Part shown: one piece after another, positions 17,856-25,253 of the stretch
Position numbering within the stretch: position 1 is the first letter of the stretch
Layout of the letters: every line of letters starts with the position of its first letter
Virus record (IMG/VR): IMGVR_UViG_3300013131_000061
Location: 1 to 50,862 of that record
DNA: 50,862 bases
Reading direction: 5' to 3' (one strand)
Source: a virus
Notes under the pieces: model-generated
What the model saw: the letters and a program-made list of their open reading frames with translations, nothing else
The model's database searches: none
What the model was told of the DNA's origin: nothing
Position numbers and translations under genes: made by a program

Positions 17856-19136
17856 TTAAAATAAGTCGTTAAGTGTAATTGATTTTTGTTTTTTACTGTA
17901 ATTGATACTTCTTTTATTGAAGAAGTCGGTGTGTTTTGTTGTGAGAATTTCATCATCAAACCACTCTGTTGTTTCCAACACCTTTTTATCAACTTTGAAT
18001 ACATTTTCAATACCAATAGAATTCAAAGATAGATTGAATCTGTGTTTGATAAACTCTAAAGTTTGTTCTTTGGTAAGAAAATCTAAATCCCCCTCCTCGA
18101 AAATCCAGTTGACAACTTCAACTTCAGATTCATACGCCTCCAATGTAGCATCTACTAAGTCTTCGATAAGGTCTTTGGTCCACCAACTAGGATTTTCTTT
18201 TTTGATAAGATTTACCAAATCAAATCCGAATTCCGCATGGATGTTTTCTTCTTTGGAAGTAGCCTCAACAGCATTACTAATACCTTTCAAAACATTTTTG
18301 TGTTTGTTGAAAGCCATAATAACCAAGAATTGAGAGAAAAGGGATACGTTTTCAATAAACATAGAAAACAGGATCACGGATTCGAAATAGTCTTGGTTAT
18401 CCAAAGATTTAGAATTAGAAATGGATTTTTCCAAATATTTGATTCTTCTGCGAATAGCTGAAACTTGAAGTAAATTTTCAAATTCTTTGTTCAGTCCTAA
18501 CAATTGAATCAAATGTGAATACGCGTCAGCGTGTCTAACTTCGGACTCTGCAAATGTTGCACCGACATTTCCGATTTCTGGTTTTGGTAGTCTTTTGTAG
18601 ATATCCCCCCAAAAGGTTTTCACCGCGATTTCAATTTGAGAAATTGCCAACATGGCTCTCTGTACCGCAGTTTGTTCCTTTTCATTCAAATGAACTTTGA
18701 AGTCTTGGATGTCGGAAGTAAAATTAAACTCGGTGTGTACCCAATATGAGTGTCTGATAGCATCCACGTATTCCAACAAATCAGGATATTCGTATGGTTT
18801 CAAATTAACTCTTTTGGTAAAAATATTTGGTTGATGTTTCGAACGGTAAATAATATATTCTTTCGCAACATCGTTTAGACCATTGTCCATAAGTTTGTTT
18901 TCAACCATATCGTGAATCTCATCTACGTGAGGAAGGTGGTGTTTGTTACCTCTGAATATACTTTTTTTGGTTAGTCGTGCAATTTTTTCAGCCATTTCAA
19001 CATCTGTTTTACCAGCACTATTCATTGCCTTCAAAACCGCATTTTTGATTTTTTCAATCTCAAATACAACACGGTCACCACTTCGTTTGATAACAAAACG
19101 TTGGTCACCACCAATCATATCTATTAGATTATCCAT
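17856..19136 (-). CDS. nrdB: Class I ribonucleotide reductase beta subunit with N-terminal ATP-cone
   Basis: 426 residues: an ATP-cone at about 12-100 (VIKRSGDRVVFEIEKI ... VENKL ... AKEYIIYRSKHQ) followed by a ferritin-like beta subunit. Likely metal ligands are E169, E199 and H202 (SEVRHADAY), E262, and E297/H300 in EENIHAEFG. Y206 sits where E. coli has radical Tyr122. An ATP-cone on the beta subunit has been characterised in Leeuwenhoekiella blandensis (Flavobacteriia), where it gives dATP-dependent shut-off through beta oligomerisation. The cone on NrdB and its absence from NrdA fit that system. The sequence does not settle whether the cofactor is Fe2-tyrosyl or the Mn2 class Id type. 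It precedes nrdA in the same transcript. Confidence 0.93.
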   Translation of the reverse strand: MDNLIDMIGGDQRFVIKRSGDRVVFEIEKIKNAVLKAMNSAGKTDVEMAEKIARLTKKSIFRGNKHHLPHVDEIHDMVENKLMDNGLNDVAKEYIIYRSKHQPNIFTKRVNLKPYEYPDLLEYVDAIRHSYWVHTEFNFTSDIQDFKVHLNEKEQTAVQRAMLAISQIEIAVKTFWGDIYKRLPKPEIGNVGATFAESEVRHADAYSHLIQLLGLNKEFENLLQVSAIRRRIKYLEKSISNSKSLDNQDYFESVILFSMFIENVSLFSQFLVIMAFNKHKNVLKGISNAVEATSKEENIHAEFGFDLVNLIKKENPSWWTKDLIEDLVDATLEAYESEVEVVNWIFEEGDLDFLTKEQTLEFIKHRFNLSLNSIGIENVFKVDKKVLETTEWFDDEILTTKHTDFFNKRSINYSKKQKSITLNDLF

Positions 19137-19172
19137 AATCTATTTAATTTTTATAATTTTATTTTTTACAAG

Positions 19173-20552
19173 TTAACCTTGCTGTCTTTCTCTTTGTTGT
19201 CTCTTTTCCATAAGTTCTTTGATACGATCACGTTTCTGCTCTTCTTTTTTCTCTTCGAAACCTAAGAAGGTCACAGAACTTTCCGTATCAATTTCCAACA
19301 ATTCGTTGTTGAACTTACAGTTCTCAAATACAACACCATCTTTACCAACACGAGACTTGGTTATGGCGATGGTAGCCAAGTTCATTTCTTTTTGTTGAAG
19401 GGTCTTTGCCACGGAAATGATAACGTGACCTACTTGAGCCTTTTTAATACTACCACCCATTTGGTCGGTGGTTACAACCTCAGAAGATATAGAGCTTCTG
19501 TTTCCCTGTGTTGCAGTCCAACCCACAACGTTCAATTCATGACAAAGGGCTTCAAACCCTCTCATGACTGAACCTTCACTTTTCCATTCATCACCTAAGT
19601 TTTTGTCAGGAACGATACAATCAATATAGTCGACTAAAAGCATATCGATCTTATGACCATCAGCAATCATCTTACGAATCATATTTTTGATTTGGGTCAT
19701 AGTGTGAGTGTCAGAAGGAAGTTTTTTCAAATATAATTTATTTGTCATTTCCTCTCTTACTTGACGTGCCTTCTCAAGAACTTCATCACGGTGAGTCGGT
19801 AATTCATCGGGAGCAATTCCAGTCCACATAGTGAAGTGTTTTCTTTGGATAACCTTTGGATTGTCCTCGAAAAACAACTGTAACACATTGTATCCATTGT
19901 TGAAAGCACTGTTGGCAATCTTGGACAAGATCGTAGTCTTACCCACACCCGTAGGTGCCAAAATTACTCCTAACTCACCCTTAGCCAATCCTCCCTTAAG
20001 AAGTCTGTCGATACCCTCGATTCCCATTGGGATGGGATGCCTGAAATCCTCATTTAGTACATCATCCAAGTTGTTGAATACATCTTCAACTTTGTTGTTG
20101 TTTTCTCCAATTTGAATTGCCGCCCTGAAAAGTTCTTCAAGTTTCTCGTAGTTCTCAAATTCACCGTTGTCGAGAATTTTTTGAGACTTAACGATCGCTT
20201 TTTGTAGTTCTTGTTGTTTACAAAATTTAAGTGCCTTTTCTTGAACAAAATCACCACCATCTATCGGAGAGTCCTGTATTTGCTTGATCGTATCATTCAA
20301 AATCTTGAGCATCATTTCCTGTGGAAACTCACTTTTTACGATCTGATATAGTGTCTCAAATGATGGTGAACAATCGTATTTCACATAATACTCCTTCATT
20401 AATTGAAGAAGAGTTTTGAAATATTTGTTCTCAAAATGTGAGGGCTCAATCACGTCAATAATAGAGTGTGCGAAATCCTTATCGAGAATAATTTGATTTA
20501 GTAATTGTAATTGAAAAGTATTTCCGAGGTATTCGAAGTTCCTATTTGACAT
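19173..20552 (-). CDS. 41: Replicative DNA helicase, DnaB family (gp41-like)
   Basis: 459 residues (T4 gp41 has 475). Walker A is APTGVGKTT at 199-207, Walker B MLLVDYID at about 304-311, and the sensor-like TQGNR motif is at 348-352, the set of a RecA-fold hexameric 5'-3' helicase. The N-terminal 150 residues form the helical collar domain. The C-terminus is a Lys/Glu/Arg/Gln-rich tail (from EEKKEEQ), probably for primase or loader contacts. No primase (gp61) or loader (gp59) gene is in the window. A TATTTAT box lies 26 bases upstream, within the gap to the next gene, so it may have its own promoter in addition to read-through. Confidence 0.9.
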   Translation of the reverse strand: MSNRNFEYLGNTFQLQLLNQIILDKDFAHSIIDVIEPSHFENKYFKTLLQLMKEYYVKYDCSPSFETLYQIVKSEFPQEMMLKILNDTIKQIQDSPIDGGDFVQEKALKFCKQQELQKAIVKSQKILDNGEFENYEKLEELFRAAIQIGENNNKVEDVFNNLDDVLNEDFRHPIPMGIEGIDRLLKGGLAKGELGVILAPTGVGKTTILSKIANSAFNNGYNVLQLFFEDNPKVIQRKHFTMWTGIAPDELPTHRDEVLEKARQVREEMTNKLYLKKLPSDTHTMTQIKNMIRKMIADGHKIDMLLVDYIDCIVPDKNLGDEWKSEGSVMRGFEALCHELNVVGWTATQGNRSSISSEVVTTDQMGGSIKKAQVGHVIISVAKTLQQKEMNLATIAITKSRVGKDGVVFENCKFNNELLEIDTESSVTFLGFEEKKEEQKRDRIKELMEKRQQRERQQG

Positions 20553-20578
20553 AATTTATTTTCCCTTTTTCTGTAAGA

Positions 20579-20585
20579 ATAAATA
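20579..20585 (-). promoter_or_regulatory. TATTTAT box before gp41-like helicase gene
   Basis: Minus strand GTGTATTTATTCTTAC, 26 bases before the ATG. It slightly precedes the end of the upstream small gene. It is the only box of the set that precedes a replication gene. Confidence 0.4.
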
Positions 20586-20588
20586 CAC

Positions 20589-21038
20589 TCAAGCGAGGGT
20601 ATAATTCATGTAGTTAGTAACAAAATTTTGTGATGAAAATATGTCAGTCAAGTGTCGAAGAACACTTTTTGCTTGCTGGCGTATGTCTACGGTGTATCTT
20701 ATTTTAGGCGGGAAAAGTTTTGCATCTAAAATTCTGTGACAAATTGTCTGATCACCAATTTTCACGTAGAAATTAAAATATTCATTGCTGTCGGTATTGT
20801 CAGTATCCAAAATTGTTGGATCTTCTAAAATATCATATTGATTGTCCATCATATAGACAACAGTACGCATTTTTTGAGTTTGCTCAAAAGCATCAACGAG
20901 GTCTCTCATATATTCATGTAACTCCATAGATGAACGAGCAGTTGAGTTGTACCCTCTCACATTAAAGTATCTTTGGATTACGATGTTGTTATTCAAAGTG
21001 ATGAGAAACTCCATCTTTACGATATCTTGTTCTTTCAT
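20589..21038 (-). CDS. Replication-block small protein, 149 aa, unknown
   Basis: 149 residues, beginning six bases after the stop of the exonuclease gene and ending 36 bases before the helicase. The sequence is a mixed alpha/beta soluble protein without recognisable motif; the middle is acidic (EDPTILDTDNTDSNE) and the C-terminal half basic (PPKIRYTVDIRQQAK). Position in a replication operon suggests a DNA-metabolism accessory role, for example a helicase loader, but no gp59 signature is visible. Function unknown. Confidence 0.6.
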   Translation of the reverse strand: MKEQDIVKMEFLITLNNNIVIQRYFNVRGYNSTARSSMELHEYMRDLVDAFEQTQKMRTVVYMMDNQYDILEDPTILDTDNTDSNEYFNFYVKIGDQTICHRILDAKLFPPKIRYTVDIRQQAKSVLRHLTDIFSSQNFVTNYMNYTLA

Positions 21039-21043
21039 AAAAT

Positions 21044-22048
21044 TTAATTTGATTGTTTGAATTGTCTTTTTTCTTTTCTTGTTAGTTTTGTGAACGGTTT
21101 GACAAAGTTTAAAAATGCTTCGTCGGTTTTAGGTAAAAACTTGAAGAAACCATCGTCTGTCATCATTCTGATTAGATTCTTCGACCCCCTACCCTCGGGG
21201 TCAATTGTTTCACGATAATAAAGTTGGACAAGTTCTTTACCTTCTTCAGTGATCATCGGATTAGACAAATCCACGATCTGTTTGTTGACATGAAAGAATG
21301 CCACACCCAATTCTCCGTCTTTTGTCTTTCCTTTGACCAAATTCTGTAGTGCCTTGTTGGTTTCATTTTCCTGAAGAAGTTGTTTCGATTTAGATAAAAT
21401 ATCATCTACAGAAACCTCTCGGTCAAGTACCTCAGGGAAAAACTTCAAAAAAGTCTTTTCACCGAGTCTTTCAATACCATCAATATTATCACTCTTATCA
21501 CCCATTATCACCTTTAGTGTCAGGATGTTCTGATGGGGAATATGGTTACCCATAATGGATACTTTATCCCCCATCTTATACATCACTTTGATCATCGGTG
21601 AATAGATGGATGTGGTTGAATCTATGAGTTGTAAAAGGTCTTTGTCGGCGGTAAAGATGGTTTTATCTTCATCTTTAGCTACCTGACAATAGTATGCAAT
21701 TAAGTCATCAGATTCATTATTGTCAACTCTGAGTTGACGCACGAAACATTCTTCCAAGTACTGTTTTACTCGCTCCTTTTGAATATGATATGACTCGAGT
21801 TTAAACTCGTTCATATCTTGTCTTCGGTTCAGTTTGTACTTGGGGTATATGTTACGTCGTTGGGATGAGTTGCCGTCACCGTCCCAAAAGACAATGACTT
21901 TGTCGTAGTTGTGCTCATCCAACTGTTTTCTAAGTGTGTTGAGAAAGTGGAAGACTCCGCCGATGTGATTTCCATCAACGAAGAATTCTCGAACTCCGTG
22001 GAATCCGATTTTAAATAAATTATCTCCATCTACTAAAAGAGTTTTCAC
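21044..22048 (-). CDS. rnh: FEN-family 5'-3' exonuclease (T4 RNase H-like)
   Basis: 334 residues, near T4 RNase H (305). It starts with GTG inside a four-base overlap (GTGA) with the upstream 35-residue peptide. The metal-binding acids of the family are present: D7/D9 (VDGDNL), D56/D58 (FWDGDGN), E112/D114/D115 (NESDDLIAYY), D135/D137 (TADKD), and D184/D187 in GDKSDNIDGIERLGEKT, which also forms the helix-hairpin-helix-like H3TH DNA clamp. The expected role is removal of lagging-strand RNA primers and flap processing. The basic C-terminal tail (TRKEKRQFKQSN) may contact DNA. Confidence 0.88.
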   Translation of the reverse strand: MKTLLVDGDNLFKIGFHGVREFFVDGNHIGGVFHFLNTLRKQLDEHNYDKVIVFWDGDGNSSQRRNIYPKYKLNRRQDMNEFKLESYHIQKERVKQYLEECFVRQLRVDNNESDDLIAYYCQVAKDEDKTIFTADKDLLQLIDSTTSIYSPMIKVMYKMGDKVSIMGNHIPHQNILTLKVIMGDKSDNIDGIERLGEKTFLKFFPEVLDREVSVDDILSKSKQLLQENETNKALQNLVKGKTKDGELGVAFFHVNKQIVDLSNPMITEEGKELVQLYYRETIDPEGRGSKNLIRMMTDDGFFKFLPKTDEAFLNFVKPFTKLTRKEKRQFKQSN

Positions 22049-22152
22049 TTCTTACCTCTTGAAAGGTTCGACATAGTGTAAATCTGATAAACGGTGTGCA
22101 GAAATCCTGCTAGACCAAAACCCATAAGGAATATACCTAATCCTAACAACAT
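22045..22152 (-). CDS. 35-residue single-pass membrane peptide
   Basis: ATG at 22152..22150, stop TGA overlapping the GTG start of the exonuclease gene. Residues 1-21 are hydrophobic and glycine-rich (LLGLGIFLMGFGLAGFL), followed by a short polar, basic tail ending SRGKK, as expected for a type I/II single-pass membrane peptide. It begins directly after the uvsX stop codon, so spacing on both sides is coupled (one base and GTGA overlap). Function unknown. Coupling at both ends supports it being a real gene despite its size. Confidence 0.6.
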   Translation of the reverse strand: MLLGLGIFLMGFGLAGFLHTVYQIYTMSNLSRGKK

Positions 22153-22153
22153 A

Positions 22154-23164
22154 TTAGAGTGTTTCAGGGTCTTTCTCTTCATTCAGGGAAAAGTCCCCGT
22201 CTGAACCAATAATCTCCTTCCAGTAGTCAGAATGCTCCTTCTTGTAAGACTCGATGGAAGCTTTCTCCTCGGCGGTATCCTTTCCTGCCAAGAAACCATG
22301 TGGAGTAACAATAATCTTTCCGTCTTCGTAACCCAATCCATTGATGTGATTCTTCATAACAGAAATTTTTGAACGGATAGCGAACTTCACAGTTCTCTTA
22401 TCTTTGGTCGCAGTGATCTTTGTTGTACCAGCACCTTTTTGGTTTCCGAAAAGAAATACCAATGATGAGTTCAACCAAACTGATTCACCACCTTTTGCTT
22501 TGATCTTTGGTTGTCCAAATGGATTGTCAGGAAGTTCAACCCAAGGTTGATTTACAATCACTAAGGTATTCTCGTATTTTGAATCGGCCTTTCGTGAACC
22601 CGAAATTCTTTGGTTGATACCCATACCAATCTTGTCAGCGAGAGTGGCTGCGTTGTGTTGTTTTCCACCCTTACCTTCATAAGTCATCTTTGAGGGTACC
22701 GATCCAATTGAGTCCCACAAAAACAACAAATCATACTCCAATTCACCTTTCTCTTGAGCATCTAAAAGATCATTGATGTAGTCAGTAATTTGTTCAATGT
22801 AACTAAAGTTATTATTGAAGATGAAGAATCCATCCCAATCGATCTCACCCGTTTCTTGGTCAACAACTTCTTCACACTCAAATCCCATCAGACGTGCATG
22901 TTCAAAACTCCACTTCTGTTCTGTGATAATAAACACAGGAAGAACATTTTGTTTCTGAGCACTCACAGCAGTTTTAACAAGTGCAGTAGTTTTACCAGTG
23001 TCGCTGTGTCCCAAAAACATGTTGATATGTCCAATAGCAGGACCAGGGAGACCTACCGCCTCCAAGAACTCTTTACCCAAGTCAAAGAAACGTTGGGGTT
23101 TGTATTTTGCTGAAGTAGAGAACTTCTTCTTCAGTGATGAGAAATCATTTTTCTTTAGTGCCAT
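22154..23164 (-). CDS. uvsX: UvsX/RecA-like recombinase
   Basis: 336 residues from the ATG at 23164 (MALKKNDF). An upstream in-frame ATG at 23209 exists but would overlap the preceding gene by 44 bases, so the downstream start is preferred. Walker A is GHSDTGKTT at 52-60, Walker B LLFLWDS at about 146-152, and a RecA-type QPW segment (VIVNQPWVELPDNPFG) follows. T4 UvsX (391 aa) catalyses strand exchange in recombination-dependent replication and repair. The C-terminus is acidic (NEEKDPETL), as in UvsX. It is transcribed with the 58-residue gene upstream. Confidence 0.9.
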   Translation of the reverse strand: MALKKNDFSSLKKKFSTSAKYKPQRFFDLGKEFLEAVGLPGPAIGHINMFLGHSDTGKTTALVKTAVSAQKQNVLPVFIITEQKWSFEHARLMGFECEEVVDQETGEIDWDGFFIFNNNFSYIEQITDYINDLLDAQEKGELEYDLLFLWDSIGSVPSKMTYEGKGGKQHNAATLADKIGMGINQRISGSRKADSKYENTLVIVNQPWVELPDNPFGQPKIKAKGGESVWLNSSLVFLFGNQKGAGTTKITATKDKRTVKFAIRSKISVMKNHINGLGYEDGKIIVTPHGFLAGKDTAEEKASIESYKKEHSDYWKEIIGSDGDFSLNEEKDPETL

Positions 23165-23165
23165 G

Positions 23166-23345
23166 TTATTTTTTAAATTCGTATTCGTCTGATCCGACAG
23201 TACTTTCAATATAAACCCAATCTTCGTCTTTTACAATATCAATTAGAAATTCATTAGGATTTTCCTCATAAATTTTTTCTTGTTCTTCAGTCAATTCAAT
23301 TTCGTAATAACGATACACTGGTGATACTCTTAATATTTTCGCCAT
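23166..23345 (-). CDS. Small acidic protein, 59 aa, unknown
   Basis: Start taken at ATG 23345 (MAKILRVSPVY); a longer in-frame version would begin inside the terminator hairpin of the preceding gene. The protein is acidic (LTEEQEKIYEENPNEF), small and soluble, and its stop lies one base before the uvsX start. No family recognised. The gene sits immediately after the terminator of the ssb gene, so its expression depends on read-through. Confidence 0.6.
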   Translation of the reverse strand: MAKILRVSPVYRYYEIELTEEQEKIYEENPNEFLIDIVKDEDWVYIESTVGSDEYEFKK

Positions 23346-23350
23346 TTTAG

Positions 23351-23390
23351 ATAAAAAAAGAAATGGTGCCGACATCGCCGGCACCATCGT
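23351..23390 (-). terminator. Terminator after ssb (gp32-like) gene
   Basis: Nine-base stem ATGGTGCCG / CGGCACCAT (23363-23371 and 23379-23387) with a seven-base loop. On the minus strand it is followed by TTTCTTTTTTTAT, a clear U-tract. It would let the abundant ssb message end, with partial read-through into uvsX. Confidence 0.88.
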
Positions 23391-23394
23391 TTAT

Positions 23395-24237
23395 TTAGAA
23401 GGGTAGATCCTCATCAGGGTCTGCCCCTGCCTGTGGATCAGCCAACTCGTTTGATTTACCACCTCCCATAGAAAGAAGGGCATCATCTCCATAAACATAC
23501 TTACCTGTTTCAGAGTCCCAACGTGGTTCTTCACCACGAACAATTGCCTCCAAATACTCAACAGGTTTCTTTGAGTAAACATCCTGCCAAGTCAGTTCAT
23601 CAGCCAACCATTCTTTCATCACTGATTCATCAGTATGAAGTAAAGAAGGGTCATCATGCATAATAGTTTGAATTGATGTGTAATCCTTACCACCTGGGGT
23701 TTTTTGTTTCACTAATTGGATGATTAGGTCGCGACCTTTTTCGGGATCGGTGATATCACCTTTTTGTCTCCAAATAGGAATAATTTTGTCAAGAATACCT
23801 TCGTTCTTGTAGTTGTGTTTGAAACGCCAAAATTTTACACCTTCTTCTTCAGCATCACGGTCAACAACCTTTACGATGTAGAATTTGCGTGATTTGTATT
23901 GACGAGCAAGTTCTTTATCAGAATCTTTTCCCGTGGACATAAGTTCTTCGTAAACTTCGTTCAAAGGTGAACGTTCATTGTCATTTTTTCCCGGATCATA
24001 GAATTTCTGCCATTTACCACCAACTTGTAGTTCGTGGTAGTAGACCTCTACGAAAGGTGATGATCCGTCTTTAGTGGGGAGAATTCGAACTCTTCGTTGA
24101 CCTTGAGCCTGACCTTGCGGTAGGATACAAGCGAAGTACTTCTTCATTCTTTCTTCCTGAGACATCTTCCCTGAGTTGTCATAGGATTGGGTGTTTTTCT
24201 CGTATTGAGCGAGAACTGCGTCAAGTGGACTAGCCAT
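23395..24237 (-). CDS. 32: Single-stranded DNA-binding protein, gp32-like
   Basis: 280 residues (T4 gp32 has 301). The N-terminal basic/aromatic region and the central core (YKSRKFYIVKVVDRDAEEEG, then KFWRFKHNYKNEGILDKI) follow the gp32 layout, and the protein ends in an acidic tail DPDEDLPF like bacterial SSB and gp32 tails that recruit partner proteins. Unlike T4 gp32 there is no zinc-binding Cys/His set; only one cysteine (C37 region, YFACIL) is visible. It protects replication intermediates and organises helicase, UvsX and polymerase. It has its own promoter and terminator, consistent with high expression. Confidence 0.85.
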   Translation of the reverse strand: MASPLDAVLAQYEKNTQSYDNSGKMSQEERMKKYFACILPQGQAQGQRRVRILPTKDGSSPFVEVYYHELQVGGKWQKFYDPGKNDNERSPLNEVYEELMSTGKDSDKELARQYKSRKFYIVKVVDRDAEEEGVKFWRFKHNYKNEGILDKIIPIWRQKGDITDPEKGRDLIIQLVKQKTPGGKDYTSIQTIMHDDPSLLHTDESVMKEWLADELTWQDVYSKKPVEYLEAIVRGEEPRWDSETGKYVYGDDALLSMGGGKSNELADPQAGADPDEDLPF

Positions 24238-24267
24238 AGTTGTAAAAATTAATTGTTAGACATAAGA

Positions 24268-24296
24268 ATTATACGCCAAGTTTATTGTTTCGTCAA
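24268..24296 (-). promoter_or_regulatory. Sigma70-type promoter of the ssb/replication transcript
   Basis: Minus strand -35 TTGACG (24296..24291), 17-base spacer, -10 TATAAT (24273..24268). The predicted start is near 24261, about 24 bases upstream of the ATG at 24237. It matches the E. coli consensus far better than the Bacteroidetes TAnnTTTG element. It is the best promoter of this class in the window and precedes the early-type genes. Confidence 0.75.
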
Positions 24297-24307
24297 ATTA
24301 TTCGCCA

Positions 24308-24337
24308 AATAAAAAGGGTCACAATGTGACCCCTTTA
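24308..24337 (-). terminator. Terminator after the 213-residue gene
   Basis: Hairpin GGGTCAC/GTGACCC (24316-24333) flanked by AAA/TTT pairs. On the minus strand it is followed by TTTTTATTT. It separates the late structural transcript from the ssb promoter. Confidence 0.85.
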
Positions 24338-24360
24338 ATATAATAAACTATATTTCAAAA

Positions 24361-25002
24361 TCAACGCATTCCAAACCTAGTGTCTGTAGGTTCAGGTAAA
24401 GCAGTATCAAAAGATTTTTTTATTTCACTTGGAACGATTTGTTCAACTTCATCGGATGTCAATACATATTCGTTCTTACCAGATTTTTCCATGTCTTCTT
24501 GTTTGTCATCGAAAAAATCTGTCAATTTTTGATGGAACGGACCTGAATCCAAACTACGTAACTCCAATTTTTCTTGAGCCGATTTTGGTCTATACTTTTC
24601 AATTTTTTCTTCGATATCATTCAACTTTGAAACTAAACCTTCCATTTCAGACAATTTACTTTGTAGTCCCTCAAGTTGTTTGAACATCATGTCAAAATAC
24701 TCATTCTGTTTAGATTCTATTCCTTTTTGTGAGTTCACCAAATCAGTAATATCAAGCTCTTCAGATCCAGTTTCAGTTTCCACAGAATCCGACTCGTCAC
24801 CAATTTTTTCAACTTCATCATCTTGCGCAACATCGATAATCTCGGGTTCTGGTGTTTCCGCAGGTGCTAACATTGGATCCTCGGCAGGTACTTCAGCCGC
24901 AACCTCAGCCCCAACTTCAGGGGCTACTTCTTGTTCTGTAATATATTTGTTGATAGAATTGTGTCTTGTCAATTCCTCCAAGATTTTCTTGTCAATATTC
25001 AT
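24361..25002 (-). CDS. Acidic, coiled-coil protein, 213 aa, unknown
   Basis: 213 residues. Residues 24-90 are very acidic and Ala/Pro/Glu-rich (EVAPEVGAEVAAEVPAEDP), residues 92-150 form a predicted coiled coil (heptad-like FDMMFKQLEGLQSKLSEMEG), and the C-terminal part is charged. This composition recalls phage scaffolding or internal core proteins, but it lies by baseplate genes and no family is recognised. The start is two bases from the end of the 74-residue gene, and a terminator follows 24 bases after the stop. Confidence 0.55.
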   Translation of the reverse strand: MNIDKKILEELTRHNSINKYITEQEVAPEVGAEVAAEVPAEDPMLAPAETPEPEIIDVAQDDEVEKIGDESDSVETETGSEELDITDLVNSQKGIESKQNEYFDMMFKQLEGLQSKLSEMEGLVSKLNDIEEKIEKYRPKSAQEKLELRSLDSGPFHQKLTDFFDDKQEDMEKSGKNEYVLTSDEVEQIVPSEIKKSFDTALPEPTDTRFGMR

Positions 25003-25004
25003 TG

Positions 25005-25229
25005 TTATCCGTTTAATAATTGTTTAACCCCTTGAGGTGTTTCAACCTGAACTCTTCTATTTGTTCTCATTGTGTTGTCTACTCTTTCGATCAAACCATC
25101 ACGGTCTCTGACAGTATAGCAATTACCTGTGTCCAAATCACACACTTCAGTATATCCGTTACCTGTAGTTTTTTCACTATATCTTGAATTTTTTCCAAGA
25201 TAATTGTCTAAATGGGCTTTAATATTCAT
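25005..25229 (-). CDS. Small protein, 74 aa, unknown
   Basis: 74 residues, basic, with a possible C14-type pair at CDLDTGNCY. It starts 14 bases downstream of a TATTTAT box and is followed with a two-base gap by the 213-residue gene, so it opens a two-gene unit ending in the 24308 terminator. No motif recognised. Confidence 0.55.
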   Translation of the reverse strand: MNIKAHLDNYLGKNSRYSEKTTGNGYTEVCDLDTGNCYTVRDRDGLIERVDNTMRTNRRVQVETPQGVKQLLNG

Positions 25230-25243
25230 AATATTTTTTCTCT

Positions 25244-25250
25244 ATAAATA
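25244..25250 (-). promoter_or_regulatory. TATTTAT box before the 74-residue gene
   Basis: Minus strand GATATTTATAGAG, 14 bases before the ATG, in the gap after the 2161-residue gene. One of twelve. Confidence 0.5.
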
Positions 25251-25253
25251 TCA

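Noticed and set aside
17902-18461. Plus-strand open frames opposite nrdB
   Set aside because: Antisense to a gene with complete conserved motifs; no box or leader before them.
23207-23209. ATG 15 codons upstream as uvsX start
   Set aside because: Would overlap the preceding gene by 44 bases; ATG 23164 follows its stop with one-base spacing.
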